From the NCBI GenBank assembly GCA_028622995.1, contig JAJQJQ010000023.1:1-64000 (forward strand): a DNA stretch of 64,000 nt. Reading direction: 5' to 3'. Position numbers and translations under genes: made by a program. The stretch comes from Panagrolaimus kolymaensis. Its lineage: Eukaryota; Nematoda; Chromadorea; Rhabditida; Panagrolaimidae. The notes under the pieces were generated by a model. It had not been told where the DNA came from, ran no database searches, and was given only the letters and a program-made list of their open reading frames with translations. Positions 40,940 through 50,651 of the stretch are shown piece by piece. Numbering within the stretch: the stretch's first letter is position 1; the number at the start of each line of letters is the position of its first letter.

Positions 40940-43900
40940 GTTTCATTACTTATGATTTTGGAATTTTTTTTCCTTTATCAAAACATTTTTTGCTTTAAGT
41001 TTAATTTTTGGTTGCTTCCAAATCGTCACCAAAGGATGCGTTTGGAAAAATATCATTGAAAATGGATGTAAAAATACATAAAAAATCATAAAAATAAAGC
41101 ACTTTTCTTTTGCAATTTTTTTTCTAATTCAATAAGTTTTAAATTCGATTAAATTGTCTCAATGCTTCATAAATAATTAATCGATCACAGTTGAGGTTCA
41201 TCCAGCGGGGGGAATCCAAAATCCTCTTGGCATTATTTCTTATAAAATATAAGAAAAATATTTGGAACAAAAAATCCATATCTCCAATTCAATCCCTAAT
41301 TCAAAACGAGATTCATTAATTTCTTGCATCAAAGCTTGAAGCAAGTGTTTATAAAATTTATGGATTACAGTTGAGGTTCATCCAGCGGGGGGAATCCAAA
41401 ATCCACTTGGCATTATTTCTTATAAAATATAAGAAAAATATTTGGAACAAAAAATCCATATCTCCAATTCAATCCCTAATTCAAAACGAGATTCATTAAT
41501 TTCTTGCATCAAAGCTTGAAGCAAGTGTTTATAAAATTTATGGATTACAGTTGAGGTTCATCCAGCGGGGGGAATCCAAAATCCTCTTGGCATTATTTCT
41601 TATAAAATATAAGAAAAATATTTGGAACAAAAAATCCATATCTCCAATTCAATCCCTAATTCAAAACGAGATTCATTAATTTCTTGCATCAAAGCTTGAA
41701 GCAAGTGTTTATAAAATTTATGGATTACAGTTGAGGTTCATCCAGCGGGGGGAATCCAAAATCCTCTTGGCATTATTTCTTATAAAATATAAGAAAAATA
41801 TTTGGAACAAAAAATCCATATCTCCAATTCAATCCCTAATTCAAAACGAGATTCATTAATTTCTTGCATCAAAGCTTGAAGCAAGTGTTTATAAAATTTA
41901 TGGATTACAGTTGAGGTTCATCCAGCGGGGGGAATCCAAAATCCTCTTGGCATTATTTCTTATAAAATATAAGAAAAATATTTGGAACAAAAAATCCATA
42001 TCTCCAATCCAATCCCTAATTCAAAACGAGATTCATTAATTTCTTGCATCAAAGCTTGAAGCAAGTGTTTATAAAATTTATGGATTACAGTTGAGGTTCA
42101 TCCAGCTGGGGGAATCCAAAATCCTCTTGGCATTATTTCTTATAAAATATAAGAAAAATATTTGGAGCAAAAAATCCATATCTCCAATTCAATCCCTAAT
42201 TCAAAACGAGATTCATTAATTTCTTGCATCAAAGCTTGAAGCAAGTGTTTATAAAATTTATGGATTACAGTTGAGGTTCATCCAGCGGGGGGAATCCAAA
42301 ATCCTCTTGGCATTATTTCTTATAAAATATAAGAAAAATATTTGGAACAAAAAATCCATATCTCCAATTCAATCCCTAATTCAAAACGAGATTCACTAAT
42401 TTTTAAGCTTGATACATGTGTTAATCAAAAAAAGTTCATCGATTGAGATACTTCCAATGGACGGAGCTCAAAATCCTCTTGGGAATAATTTTAATATATT
42501 TAATAATAAATAATGAAAAGAAAAAAACTTCTGAAAAAAAAAATTCTAATTCAAAACTTAAAAATTTGAATATTTAATGTTGGTTTTTAAATTTCAAAGC
42601 CACATAACTCGATTTGAGCCTTATCTTTTACTAAAGAAATATGTTACCGATTTTGTAGCTTTTTATGTGATTTATCACTTGTGATAAACAAAGTTTTTTA
42701 TAAGTTTCATTACTTATGATTTTGGAATTTTTTTTCCTTTATCAAAACATTTTTTGCTTTAAGTTTAATTTTTGGTTGCTTCCAAATCGTCACCAAAGGA
42801 TGCGTTTGGAAAAATATCATTGAAAATGGATGTAAAAATACATAAAAAATCATAAAAATAAAGCACTTTTCTTTTGCAATTTTTTTTCTAATTCAATAAG
42901 TTTTAAATTCGATTAAATTGTCTCAATGCTTCATAAATAATTAATCGATCACAGTTGAGGTTCATCCAGCGGGGGGAATCCAAAATCCTCTTGGCATTAT
43001 TTCTTATAAAATATAAGAAAAATATTTGGAACAAAAAATCCATATCTCCAATTCAATCCCTAATTCAAAACGAGATTCATTAATTTCTTGCATCAAAGCT
43101 TGAAGCAAGTGTTTATAAAATTTATGGATTACAGTTGAGGTTCATCCAGCGGGGGGAATCCAAAATCCACTTGGCATTATTTCTTATAAAATATAAGAAA
43201 AATATTTGGAACAAAAAATCCATATCTCCAATTCAATCCCTAATTCAAAACGAGATTCACTAATTTTTAAGCTTGATACATGTGTTAATCAAAAAAAGTT
43301 CATCGATTGAGATACTTCCAATGGACGGAGCTCAAAATCCTCTTGGGAATAATTTTAATATATTTAATAATAAATAATGAAAAGAAAAAAACTTCTGAAA
43401 AAAAAAATTCTAATTCAAAACTTAAAAATTTGAATATTTAATGTTGGTTTTTAAATTTCAAAGCCACATAACTCGATTTGAGCCTTATCTTTTACTAAAG
43501 AAATATGTTACCGATTTTGTAGCTTTTTATGTGATTTATCACTTGTGATAAACAAAGTTTTTTATAAGTTTCATTACTTATGATTTTGGAATTTTTTTTC
43601 CTTTATCAAAACATTTTTTGCTTTAAGTTTAATTTTTGGTTGCTTCCAAATCGTCACCAAAGGATGCGTTTGGAAAAATATCATTGAAAATGGATGTAAA
43701 AATACATAAAAAATCATAAAAATAAAGCACTTTTCTTTTGCAATTTTTTTTCTAATTCAATAAGTTTTAAATTCGATTAAATTGTCTCAATGCTTCATAA
43801 ATAATTAATCGATCACAGTTGAGGTTCATCCAGCGGGGGGAATCCAAAATCCTCTTGGCATTATTTCTTATAAAATATAAGAAAAATATTTGGAACAAAA

Positions 43901-46900
43901 AATCCATATCTCCAATTCAATCCCTAATTCAAAACGAGATTCATTAATTTCTTGCATCAAAGCTTGAAGCAAGTGTTTATAAAATTTATGGATTACAGTT
44001 GAGGTTCATCCAGCGGGGGGAATCCAAAATCCACTTGGCATTATTTCTTATAAAATATAAGAAAAATATTTGGAACAAAAAATCCATATCTCCAATTCAA
44101 TCCCTAATTCAAAACGAGATTCATTAATTTCTTGCATCAAAGCTTGAAGCAAGTGTTTATAAAATTTATGGATTACAGTTGAGGTTCATCCAGCGGGGGG
44201 AATCCAAAATCCTCTTGGCATTATTTCTTATAAAATATAAGAAAAATATTTGGAACAAAAAATCCATATCTCCAATTCAATCCCTAATTCAAAACGAGAT
44301 TCATTAATTTCTTGCATCAAAGCTTGAAGCAAGTGTTTATAAAATTTATGGATTACAGTTGAGGTTCATCCAGCGGGGGGAATCCAAAATCCTCTTGGCA
44401 TTATTTCTTATAAAATATAAGAAAAATATTTGGAACAAAAAATCCATATCTCCAATTCAATCCCTAATTCAAAACGAGATTCATTAATTTCTTGCATCAA
44501 AGCTTGAAGCAAGTGTTTATAAAATTTATGGATTACAGTTGAGGTTCATCCAGCGGGGGGAATCCAAAATCCTCTTGGCATTATTTCTTATAAAATATAA
44601 GAAAAATATTTGGAACAAAAAATCCATATCTCCAATTCAATCCCTAATTCAAAACGAGATTCATTAATTTCTTGCATCAAAGCTTGAAGCAAGTGTTTAT
44701 AAAATTTATGGATTACAGTTGAGGTTCATCCAGCGGGGGGAATCCAAAATCCTCTTGGCATTATTTCTTATAAAATATAAGAAAAATATTTGGAGCAAAA
44801 AATCCATATCTCCAATTCAATCCCTAATTCAAAACGAGATTCATTAATTTCTTGCATCAAAGCTTGAAGCAAGTGTTTATAAAATTTATGGATTACAGTT
44901 GAGGTTCATCCAGCGGGGGGAATCCAAAATCCTCTTGGCATTATTTCTTATAAAATATAAGAAAAATATTTGGAACAAAAAATCCATATCTCCAATCCAA
45001 TCCCTAATTCAAAACGAGATTCATTAATTTCTTGCATCAAAGCTTGAAGCAAGTGTTTATAAAATTTATGGATTACAGTTGAGGTTCATCCAGCGGGGGG
45101 AATCCAAAATCCTCTTGGCATTATTTCTTATAAAATATAAGAAAAATATTTGGAGCAAAAAATCCATATCTCCAATTCAATCCCTAATTCAAAACGAGAT
45201 TCATTAATTTCTTGCATCAAAGCTTGAAGCAAGTGTTTATAAAATTTATGGATTACAGTTGAGGTTCATCCAGCGGGGGGAATCCAAAATCCTCTTGGCA
45301 TTATTTCTTATAAAATATAAGAAAAATATTTGGAACAAAAAATCCATATCTCCAATTCAATCCCTAATTCAAAACGAGATTCATTAATTTCTTGCATCAA
45401 AGCTTGAAGCAAGTGTTTATAAAATTTATGGATTACAGTTGAGGTTCATCCAGCGGGGGGAATCCAAAATCCTCTTGGCATTATTTCTTATAAAATATAA
45501 GAAAAATATTTGGAACAAAAAATCCATATCTCCAATTCAATCCCTAATTCAAAACGAGATTCATTAATTTCTTGCATCAAAGCTTGAAGCAAGTGTTTAT
45601 AAAATTTATGGATTACAGTTGAGGTTCATCCAGCGGGGGGAATCCAAAATCCTCTTGGCATTATTTCTTATAAAATATAAGAAAAATATTTGGAACAAAA
45701 AATCCATATCTCCAATTCAATCCCTAATTCAAAACGAGATTCATTAATTTCTTGCATCAAAGCTTGAAGCAAGTGTTTATAAAATTTATGGATTACAGTT
45801 GAGGTTCATCCAGCGGGGGGAATCCAAAATCCTCTTGGCATTATTTCTTATAAAATATAAGAAAAATATTTGGAACAAAAAATCCATATCTCCAATTCAA
45901 TCCCTAATTCAAAACGAGATTCATTAATTTCTTGCATCAAAGCTTGAAGCAAGTGTTTATAAAATTTATGGATTACAGTTGAGGTTCATCCAGCGGGGGA
46001 ATCCAAAATCCTCTTGGCATTATTTCTTATAAAATATAAGAAAAATATTTGGAACAAAAAATCCATATCTCCAATTCAATCCCTAATTCAAAACGAGATT
46101 CATTAATTTCTTGCATCAAAGCTTGAAGCAAGTGTTTATAAAATTTATGGATTACAGTTGAGGTTCATCCAGCGGGGGGAATCCAAAATCCTCTTGGCAT
46201 TATTTCTTATAAAATATAAGAAAAATATTTGGAACAAAAAATCCATATCTCCAATTCAATCCCTAATTCAAAACGAGATTCATTAATTTCTTGCATCAAA
46301 GCTTGAAGCAAGTGTTTATAAAATTTATGGATTACAGTTGAGGTTCATCCAGCGGGGGGAATCCAAAATCCTCTTGGCATTATTTCTTATAAAATATAAG
46401 AAAAATATTTGGAACAAAAAATCCATATCTCCAATTCAATCCCTAATTCAAAACGAGATTCATTAATTTCTTGCATCAAAGCTTGAAGCAAGTGTTTATA
46501 AAATTTATGGATTACAGTTGAGGTTCATCCAGCGGGGGGAATCCAAAATCCTCTTGGCATTATTTCTTATAAAATATAAGAAAAATATTTGGAACAAAAA
46601 ATCCATATCTCCAATTCAATCCCTAATTCAAAACGAGATTCATTAATTTCTTGCATCAAAGCTTGAAGCAAGTGTTTATAAAATTTATGGATTACAGTTG
46701 AGGTTCATCCAGCGGGGGGAATCCAAAATCCTCTTGGCATTATTTCTTATAAAATATAAGAAAAATATTTGGAACAAAAAATCCATATCTCCAATTCAAT
46801 CCCTAATTCAAAACGAGATTCATTAATTTCTTGCATCAAAGCTTGAAGCAAGTGTTTATAAAATTTATGGATTACAGTTGAGGTTCATCCAGCGGGGGGA

Positions 46901-47280
46901 ATCCAAAATCCTCTTGGCATTATTTCTTATAAAATATAAGAAAAATATTTGGAACAAAAAATCCATATCTCCAATTCAATCCCTAATTCAAAACGAGATT
47001 CATTAATTTCTTGCATCAAAGCTTGAAGCAAGTGTTTATAAAATTTATGGATTACAGTTGAGGTTCATCCAGCGGGGGAATCCAAAATCCTCTTGGCATT
47101 ATTTCTTATAAAATATAAGAAAAATATTTGGAACAAAAAATCCATATCTCCAATTCAATCCCTAATTCAAAACGAGATTCACTAATTTTTAAGCTTGATA
47201 CATGTGTTCATCAAAAAAAGTTCATCGATTGAGATACTTCCAATGGACGGAGCTCAAAATCCTCTTGGGAATAATTTTAA
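40940..47280. repeat. Satellite block D, ending at the Helitron insertion
   Basis: Units begin at 40940 (1764 bp, 7 monomers), 42704 (864 bp, 2) and 43568 (19 monomers, interrupted after 47280). The second monomer of each of these three adjacent units has AATCCACTTGG instead of AATCCTCTTGG, a private marker of common descent. The linker reverts to ATTGAAAATGG. A one-off change, CCAGCTGGGGG, is at about 42103. The array is cut inside a linker at GAATAATTTTAA and resumes in the same register at 52916-52919, so the unit was intact before the insertion. Confidence 0.96.
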
Positions 47281-47308
47281 CTAGGCAAGAAGCGGCGCTC
47301 CGCGCCGC
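47281..47308 (-). repeat. Helitron 3' terminus: GC hairpin plus CTAG (element 1)
   Basis: Minus strand: 7-bp perfect stem GCGGCGC / GCGCCGC with GGA loop (47292-47308), 7 nt TTCTTGC, then CTAG (47281-47284). Helitron 3' ends typically have such a hairpin roughly 10 nt from CTRR, where it acts as the transposition terminator. It is identical to the copy at 49815-49842, so both 3' ends belong to one family. Confidence 0.85.
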
Positions 47309-47402
47309 GATCCCCATAATTTTACAAATTGTATTAATAAGGAAAATTTATTTCATTGAACTAATTATATTATAAATTACAAAAAAATTAAAACACCAAT
47401 TA

Positions 47403-47408
47403 TTTATT
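47403..47408 (-). terminator. Candidate poly(A) signal AATAAA for the OB-fold gene
   Basis: AATAAA on the minus strand, about 86 nt past the stop codon at 47494, with a second AATAAA at 47352-47347. Position and AT-rich context fit a 3' UTR, but AATAAA is frequent by chance in such sequence. Confidence 0.4.
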
Positions 47409-47493
47409 TAATAGTTTTTTTATCTTGATTTGCAAACTTGCGAGAGCGAATTTGACCACCAGTTTCTTAACGTCCACCACCAGCAGATTACTT

Positions 47494-48610
47494 CTATCCA
47501 TTACGACCGGTATTCTTATGTTTAGCTTGAGCAGGATTTTCTTTTCCATCAACTCCTCCTTGTTTTTCTCCAGCACCATAAGTTTTGTTTTTTCCACCTT
47601 GACCAACAGCATCTTTTTCACCATGTTGAACGCTTTCTTTTCCACCAATTGCAGCAGGTTGTTCTTTACCACTTCCAGCTATTCCTTGAGCACCAAGTTG
47701 AGAATGATTAATTTTAATAATATTATTGCAAACCATAAAAATGATCCCATCTAAAACATCAAATATACTCATTGTTTTGAAAATATAACTTACCAGCTTT
47801 AAATATATCACCATAAGCGGTACATTCATCACCAGCTTTGATTTCAACAAATGATTTAAGTTCAAGTTCAATAATGTTATCAAAAGAATCAGCCAGCATT
47901 ACAATCCATTTCTCACCATGTTTCTTAGGCAAGCAATCAACAATACCGCGGAGGATAACATTTTTCTTTTCATTTGCAAGAAGGTTGAAATTCTTAACTT
48001 CTCCACGAACAGTTGAAAACAGGATTTCTGCTGTTGTTTCTCTACCAGCAATAAGTTGGATATTGAGATCATCAGATTTGAAAACATAAGCACTTGATGA
48101 GCGACGATTTTCGGCTTTGATAGCTTGTTTAAGGCATATGATGTCACCAACACCAATATCAACATATCCAGCAAGATTTTCACCATTAACTTTAAACGAA
48201 AATTTCTTTTGGATATCAGCATACTCATCATCAGAAATAACGCAGTTGAAGTACTTATAACGTGGATCATCTTTTGATACGGAAGCAATGCGACATATTA
48301 TATCAAAAGCACTAAAAAAATAATAATAAGAGTAAATTAATAAAGAAAAAAATTACTGATGGCGCATGTTTTTCTTGATCTTCATAACATCTGATACCTT
48401 AGATAATTGGATATGATCTTGCGAAAGAAGAACACCAGCAGATTGAGGAAAAGCACCAGAATGAGGACCGCCAGCAGATTTAGGACCACCACCAGATTGA
48501 GGAAAAGCACCAGAATGAGGAACACCAGCAGATTTTGGACCACCACCAGATTGAGGAACGCCAGCAGATTGAGCATCATCACCAGAAAATGGAACATCAG
48601 ATTGAGACAT
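47494..48610 (-). CDS. Probable OB-fold (RPA-like) single-strand DNA-binding protein, three exons
   Basis: Reconstructed as join of 48610-48357, 48311-47794 and 47750-47494: 1,029 nt, 342 aa. Intron 1 (48356-48312, 45 bp) is GTAATT..TTTAG. Intron 2 (47793-47751, 43 bp) is GTAAGT..TTTAG. Both splice junctions restore an open frame across otherwise broken ORFs, which supports a real gene. Residues 1-60 are Ser/Gly/Pro-rich with two 18-residue repeats (PQSGGGPKSAG[V/G]PHSGAF). Residues ~85-265 are compact and beta-rich. Segments such as VILRGIVDCL, KWIVMLADSFDN and VEIKAGDECTAYGDI resemble OB-fold strands, and a second OB-like stretch precedes them (YFNCVISDDEY.., FKVNGENLAGYVDIGVGDI). The C-terminal ~70 residues are a Gly/Lys/Gln-rich low-complexity tail. 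Known Helitrons often carry RPA-like genes, which fits the context. The family call is by eye; another nucleic-acid-binding OB protein is possible. The start is the first ATG after a TATA box, and the next in-frame Met would lose the repeat region. Confidence 0.65.
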
Positions 48611-48697
48611 TTCTTAGATTTTTTAAACAAAGAATTCAAGCGACCAGAATGCAACCAAATTTTGAATTGAAATGAACAGTTTTTGCTTTGCGCTTTT

Positions 48698-48707
48698 CTT
48701 TATATAG
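48698..48707 (-). promoter_or_regulatory. TATA box for the OB-fold gene
   Basis: CTATATAAAG on the minus strand, about 90 nt upstream of the ATG at 48610. It falls just after the stop codon of the upstream small gene (48724), so the OB-fold gene appears to have its own promoter. Confidence 0.5.
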
Positions 48708-48723
48708 GATTTTGAAGTTTCAT

Positions 48724-48950
48724 CTAAAATTTCAAGGATAAATTTGCATAATATTTATGATTATTTACTTTTTTTACTATCATAATAGCTGCGTAAAAGA
48801 ATGTACAATAAAAGCATATTCCGTGAAGTGGCGATATCTGTTCAATCATAAAATAAAAATAGAAAATACATAACATGAAAATAAACGACTTACCTCCTCT
48901 TGCTCTCCCTCAACATATAATGCTGCATACCCTGCAGCGGGGGCCACCAT
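48724..48950 (-). CDS. Small two-exon gene, 56-aa hypothetical protein
   Basis: Join of 48950-48894 and 48837-48724 with a 56-bp intron (GTAAGT..GAACAG), giving a 56-aa product beginning MVAPAAGYAALYVEGEQEE. Exon 1 ends in phase 0, exon 2 is open for 37 codons, and the stop is TAG at 48724. I do not recognise the family. The second half is hydrophobic then Lys/Tyr-rich (ICFYCTFFYAAIMIV), which could be one membrane segment. Exon 1 and its upstream ~35 nt match exon 1 of the small gene in element 2, though the reading frames drift apart by 1 nt after CCCC. This may be a transcribed mobile first exon and not a functional protein. Confidence 0.4.
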
Positions 48951-48958
48951 AAAGGTGG
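48944..48958 (-). promoter_or_regulatory. Start-codon hairpin of the 56-aa gene
   Basis: Minus strand CCACC-TTTAT-GGTGG: a perfect 5-bp stem with a 5-nt loop. The ATG spans loop and stem. The same arrangement occurs at 50517-50533. Confidence 0.55.
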
Positions 48959-48978
48959 TTAAAAAGATCCTCGCAACA

Positions 48979-48997
48979 CGCGGGCCTCCGGCCCGCG
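48979..48997. repeat. GC-rich hairpin, 8-bp stem
   Basis: CGCGGGCC-TCC-GGCCCGCG, a perfect stem in AT-rich surroundings, just upstream (minus strand) of the small gene's start-codon hairpin. It resembles the Helitron terminal hairpin in architecture but has no CTAG nearby. It could be the remnant end of another short element. Confidence 0.6.
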
Positions 48998-49026
48998 ATA
49001 TAACTACTTCATTTTGCATTTATTAA

Positions 49027-49034
49027 TTTTATAT
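49027..49034 (-). promoter_or_regulatory. Candidate TATA box for the 56-aa gene
   Basis: ATATAAAA on the minus strand, about 77 nt upstream of the ATG at 48950. The spacing matches that of the other genes in this insertion, but AT-rich sequence makes chance matches likely. Confidence 0.3.
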
Positions 49035-49547
49035 CATCTTATCCGTTTTCAAAAATACTCAAAATTTAAACTTTATACCAAATCTAAATAAATTAGATCT
49101 CTTTTCATTTTTACCCAGCGAAATAAAAGTCACCAACATTATCCAACAGATAGGGAAATGCGGGCCTTCGGCCCGGCATATTGTATATATTAAAATCTAT
49201 CCTTGCAAGTTGCAACCTTTAAAATTTATGGATTTGGATTCTTTACCATATTAGATACGTTGAGCATATAAGACGCTGTAATAGATAAAATTTTGCAACT
49301 TTGCTAAATTCTTATGGCTTTTTAAAATGCTATTGCATGGATTTTCATCATTCTCATAGTACGTATATAAGATCTTCATTTAATATACCTAAGGTTTTTC
49401 CACCGCGCAACTAATTTCCTTATCCAATTATCCACTTCCTTCTAAAGAACCCCAAATGCTTTATAGCACCTCAATAATAATAGCTAATTATTTCTTTTCA
49501 ATAAAAAAGTCATTGTCCATGTTGTTTTATGCAACTCTCTTCAGATC
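49035..49547. other. Gene-free AT-rich stretch of element 1
   Basis: No convincing coding exon is seen on either strand. It holds one GC hairpin (49161-49175) and several TATA-like motifs (for example CGTATATAAG near 49365). ORFs here are short and of poor composition. It is probably degenerate element filler between the 5' terminal region and the small gene. Confidence 0.5.
49161..49175. repeat. GC-rich hairpin, 6-bp stem
   Basis: CGGGCC-TTC-GGCCCG, extendable with one bulged G (TG..GCA). It is related in style to 48979-48997, sharing GCGGGCC and a 3-nt loop. Confidence 0.55.
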
Positions 49548-49809
49548 TTGGATCCTTTACCATTTTTGGATCCTTTGGGTATTTGGATCTTTTAGATATT
49601 TAGATCCTAAGGCATATTTGAATTTATTTCGATCCTTTTGCATCATTGGGTAACTCAAAAAAAACAACCGCTCATCAACGCTACATTTTCATACAATGAA
49701 AAGCTTTTTACTTTGAACATTCATTCATTTTTTTATGCTAATTTTTTCATTTTTATTGAATTTTCCCATGATAGATTTCCAGGCTTCCACAGCCAATCAA
49801 AATTACTAG
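49548..49809 (-). repeat. 5' terminal region of element 1, homologous to 52664-52915
   Basis: Shares, in the same order with the right end, GATC/TTGGGTATTTGG short repeats, AACTCAAAA..ACAACCGCTCATC, TTCATTTTTTTATGCTAA, TTTTTTCATTTTT, TTTCCCATG..TTTCCAG and AATCAAAATTACTAG. The similarity is clear but diverged, with several indels. On the minus strand this is the element's first ~260 nt and probably contains the 5' sequence recognised during transposition. Confidence 0.75.
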
Positions 49810-49814
49810 TTTTA

Positions 49815-49842
49815 CTAGGCAAGAAGCGGCGCTCCGCGCCGC
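49815..49842 (-). repeat. Helitron 3' terminus: GC hairpin plus CTAG (element 2)
   Basis: Second copy of the 7-bp GCGGCGC/GCGCCGC hairpin (49826-49842) with TTCTTGC and CTAG (49815-49818). It is immediately followed, on the minus strand, by TAAAA and the CTAGTAATTTTGATTG 5' end of element 1. This is the direct evidence for a tandem arrangement. Confidence 0.85.
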
Positions 49843-49914
49843 CATATCTATTATATTACTTATTTTTTTTTCAATTTTATTGCTAACATATTACATACAA
49901 TAAAAAAAAGAAAT

Positions 49915-50281
49915 TTACAACACAAAATTGATATAAATTTTGGAGTTTCTTGTTGAAAGTTGAAGGAAGTTTTGGAGTTCGTAGAGTTGAGGATTTGATT
50001 TAGAGTTGAGAAGGATCTTATCACTATTTAATGATGATTCAAGATGAAGCAATTCTATTCGAGAAATAGCGAAAAACATAGACTAAAAACAAAATTTTAT
50101 TTTAATATTAATAATAATAATAAACTAACAGTTTCACCAGAATTGCTACAGCGTAGATAGTAAATAAGTCAGCATAATAAATATTGAATTGAAATATTTG
50201 TTGATGAATTGAGATCATAATATAATTTTGATGAAGCACATTATGTATTTGAAATAAGCGAGCAACAGTGAAAAGAATGTC
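49915..50281 (-). CDS. Probable 3' exons of a small gene (phase conflict with its 5' exons)
   Basis: An open frame runs 50281 to about 50135 (DILFTVARLFQIHN.. to ..YAVAIL), followed by a possible intron (GTGAAA donor at about 50134, TTTTTAG acceptor ending at 50083). The exon 50082-49915 continues in the same frame (SMFFAISRIELLHLE.., 54 codons from its ATG) to a TAA. The joined stretch is free of stops, which supports coding. However, the frame is off by one from the two upstream exons of the 50524 gene. Either there is a 1-nt indel, an alternative splice I did not find, or translation starts at an internal Met. No family is recognised. Confidence 0.35.
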
Positions 50282-50524
50282 CTAAAAACAAAGGAAATAA
50301 CAAAATAGAATATGAAAAAAAACTTACTGTTGATCTGAATGGCTGCTTTGTATAAAGTTGAATGAAGGAATATTTTGTTTGAATAAAGATGCTGCTTAGT
50401 GTTTATTTGCTCAAATCTGAAATAAAAAAAGAGAATAAATAAAATAAAAATAAAACACTTACCTCCTGCTCCAACTCTCATCCAACTCCAAAATGCTGCA
50501 TACCCCGCAGTAGGGGACCACCAT
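50241..50524 (-). CDS. Small multi-exon gene, 63-aa hypothetical protein as spliced
   Basis: Join of 50524-50463, 50416-50328 and 50281-50241, with introns GTAAGT..TTTCAG (46 bp) and GTAAGT..TTTTTAG (46 bp). The product begins MVVPYCGVCSILELDESWSR and has 63 aa before a TAA in exon 3. Exons 1 and 2 are open only in this frame, which fixes phase. In exon 3 this frame stops after 13 codons, while another frame stays open much further (see 49915-50281), so the 3' part may be frameshifted. Exon 1 is related to that of the 48950 gene. Not recognised. It lies 127 bp downstream of the helicase stop. Confidence 0.4.
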
Positions 50525-50533
50525 AAAGGTGGT
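50517..50533 (-). promoter_or_regulatory. Start-codon hairpin of the 50524 gene
   Basis: Minus strand ACCACC-TTTAT-GGTGGT, a perfect 6-bp stem. The ATG at 50524-50522 spans loop and stem. It is the counterpart of 48944-48958, one base pair longer. Confidence 0.55.
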
Positions 50534-50599
50534 TTAAAATAGATCCTCCGAAGAGTTAGTCAATTAAGAAATCGGTTAAGTATAAATAGTTTGCCACGT

Positions 50600-50609
50600 A
50601 TTTTATAAA
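50600..50609 (-). promoter_or_regulatory. Candidate TATA box for the 50524 gene
   Basis: TTTATAAAAT on the minus strand, about 80 nt upstream of the ATG, between the helicase stop (50652) and the small gene. The position parallels the TATA boxes of the two genes in element 1. Confidence 0.35.
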
Positions 50610-50651
50610 CTAAAAATTTGCCACCAGATCGTTTTTACGCCTCTTTAACTC

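Larger units (their letters stand above)
47281..49809 (-). mobile_element. Helitron-like element 1 (3'-proximal; OB-fold cargo)
   Basis: About 2.5 kb. The 3' end on the minus strand is the GCGGCGC-GGA-GCGCCGC hairpin, then TTCTTGC and CTAG. The 5' end is CTAGTAATTTTGATTG at 49809, homologous to the start of element 2. It abuts element 2 with only TAAAA between the two CTAGs. It carries the OB-fold gene (47494-48610) and a 56-aa gene (48724-48950) but no helicase. The clean 5' TC seen in element 2 is not evident here (TAAAA replaces TCCTTC), so its exact 5' boundary is uncertain. Confidence 0.7.

Noticed and set aside
1..47280. CRISPR-like repeat/spacer array
   Set aside because: Repeats are 180 bp and directly abutting, with no unique spacers, no cas genes and a eukaryotic intron-bearing context.
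47425..47754. Plus-strand 109-aa ORF and several other ORFs over 47400-48670
   Set aside because: They overlap the spliced minus-strand OB-fold gene and have Ser/Leu/Phe-rich composition typical of antisense reading of AT-rich coding DNA.
48900..48960. tRNA-like gene around GCTGCATACCCTGCAGC
   Set aside because: There is no cloverleaf, no A/B boxes and no anticodon arm. The segment is explained as a shared first exon with a start-codon hairpin.
49456..49886. Plus-strand ORFs in the two 5' terminal regions (also 52664-52885)
   Set aside because: The two homologous regions do not keep the same reading frame because indels are not multiples of three, so this is non-coding terminal sequence.
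50215..50481. Minus-strand 88-aa ORF beginning MRVGAGG
   Set aside because: It reads through two good introns (GTAAGT donors); the spliced form uses another frame.
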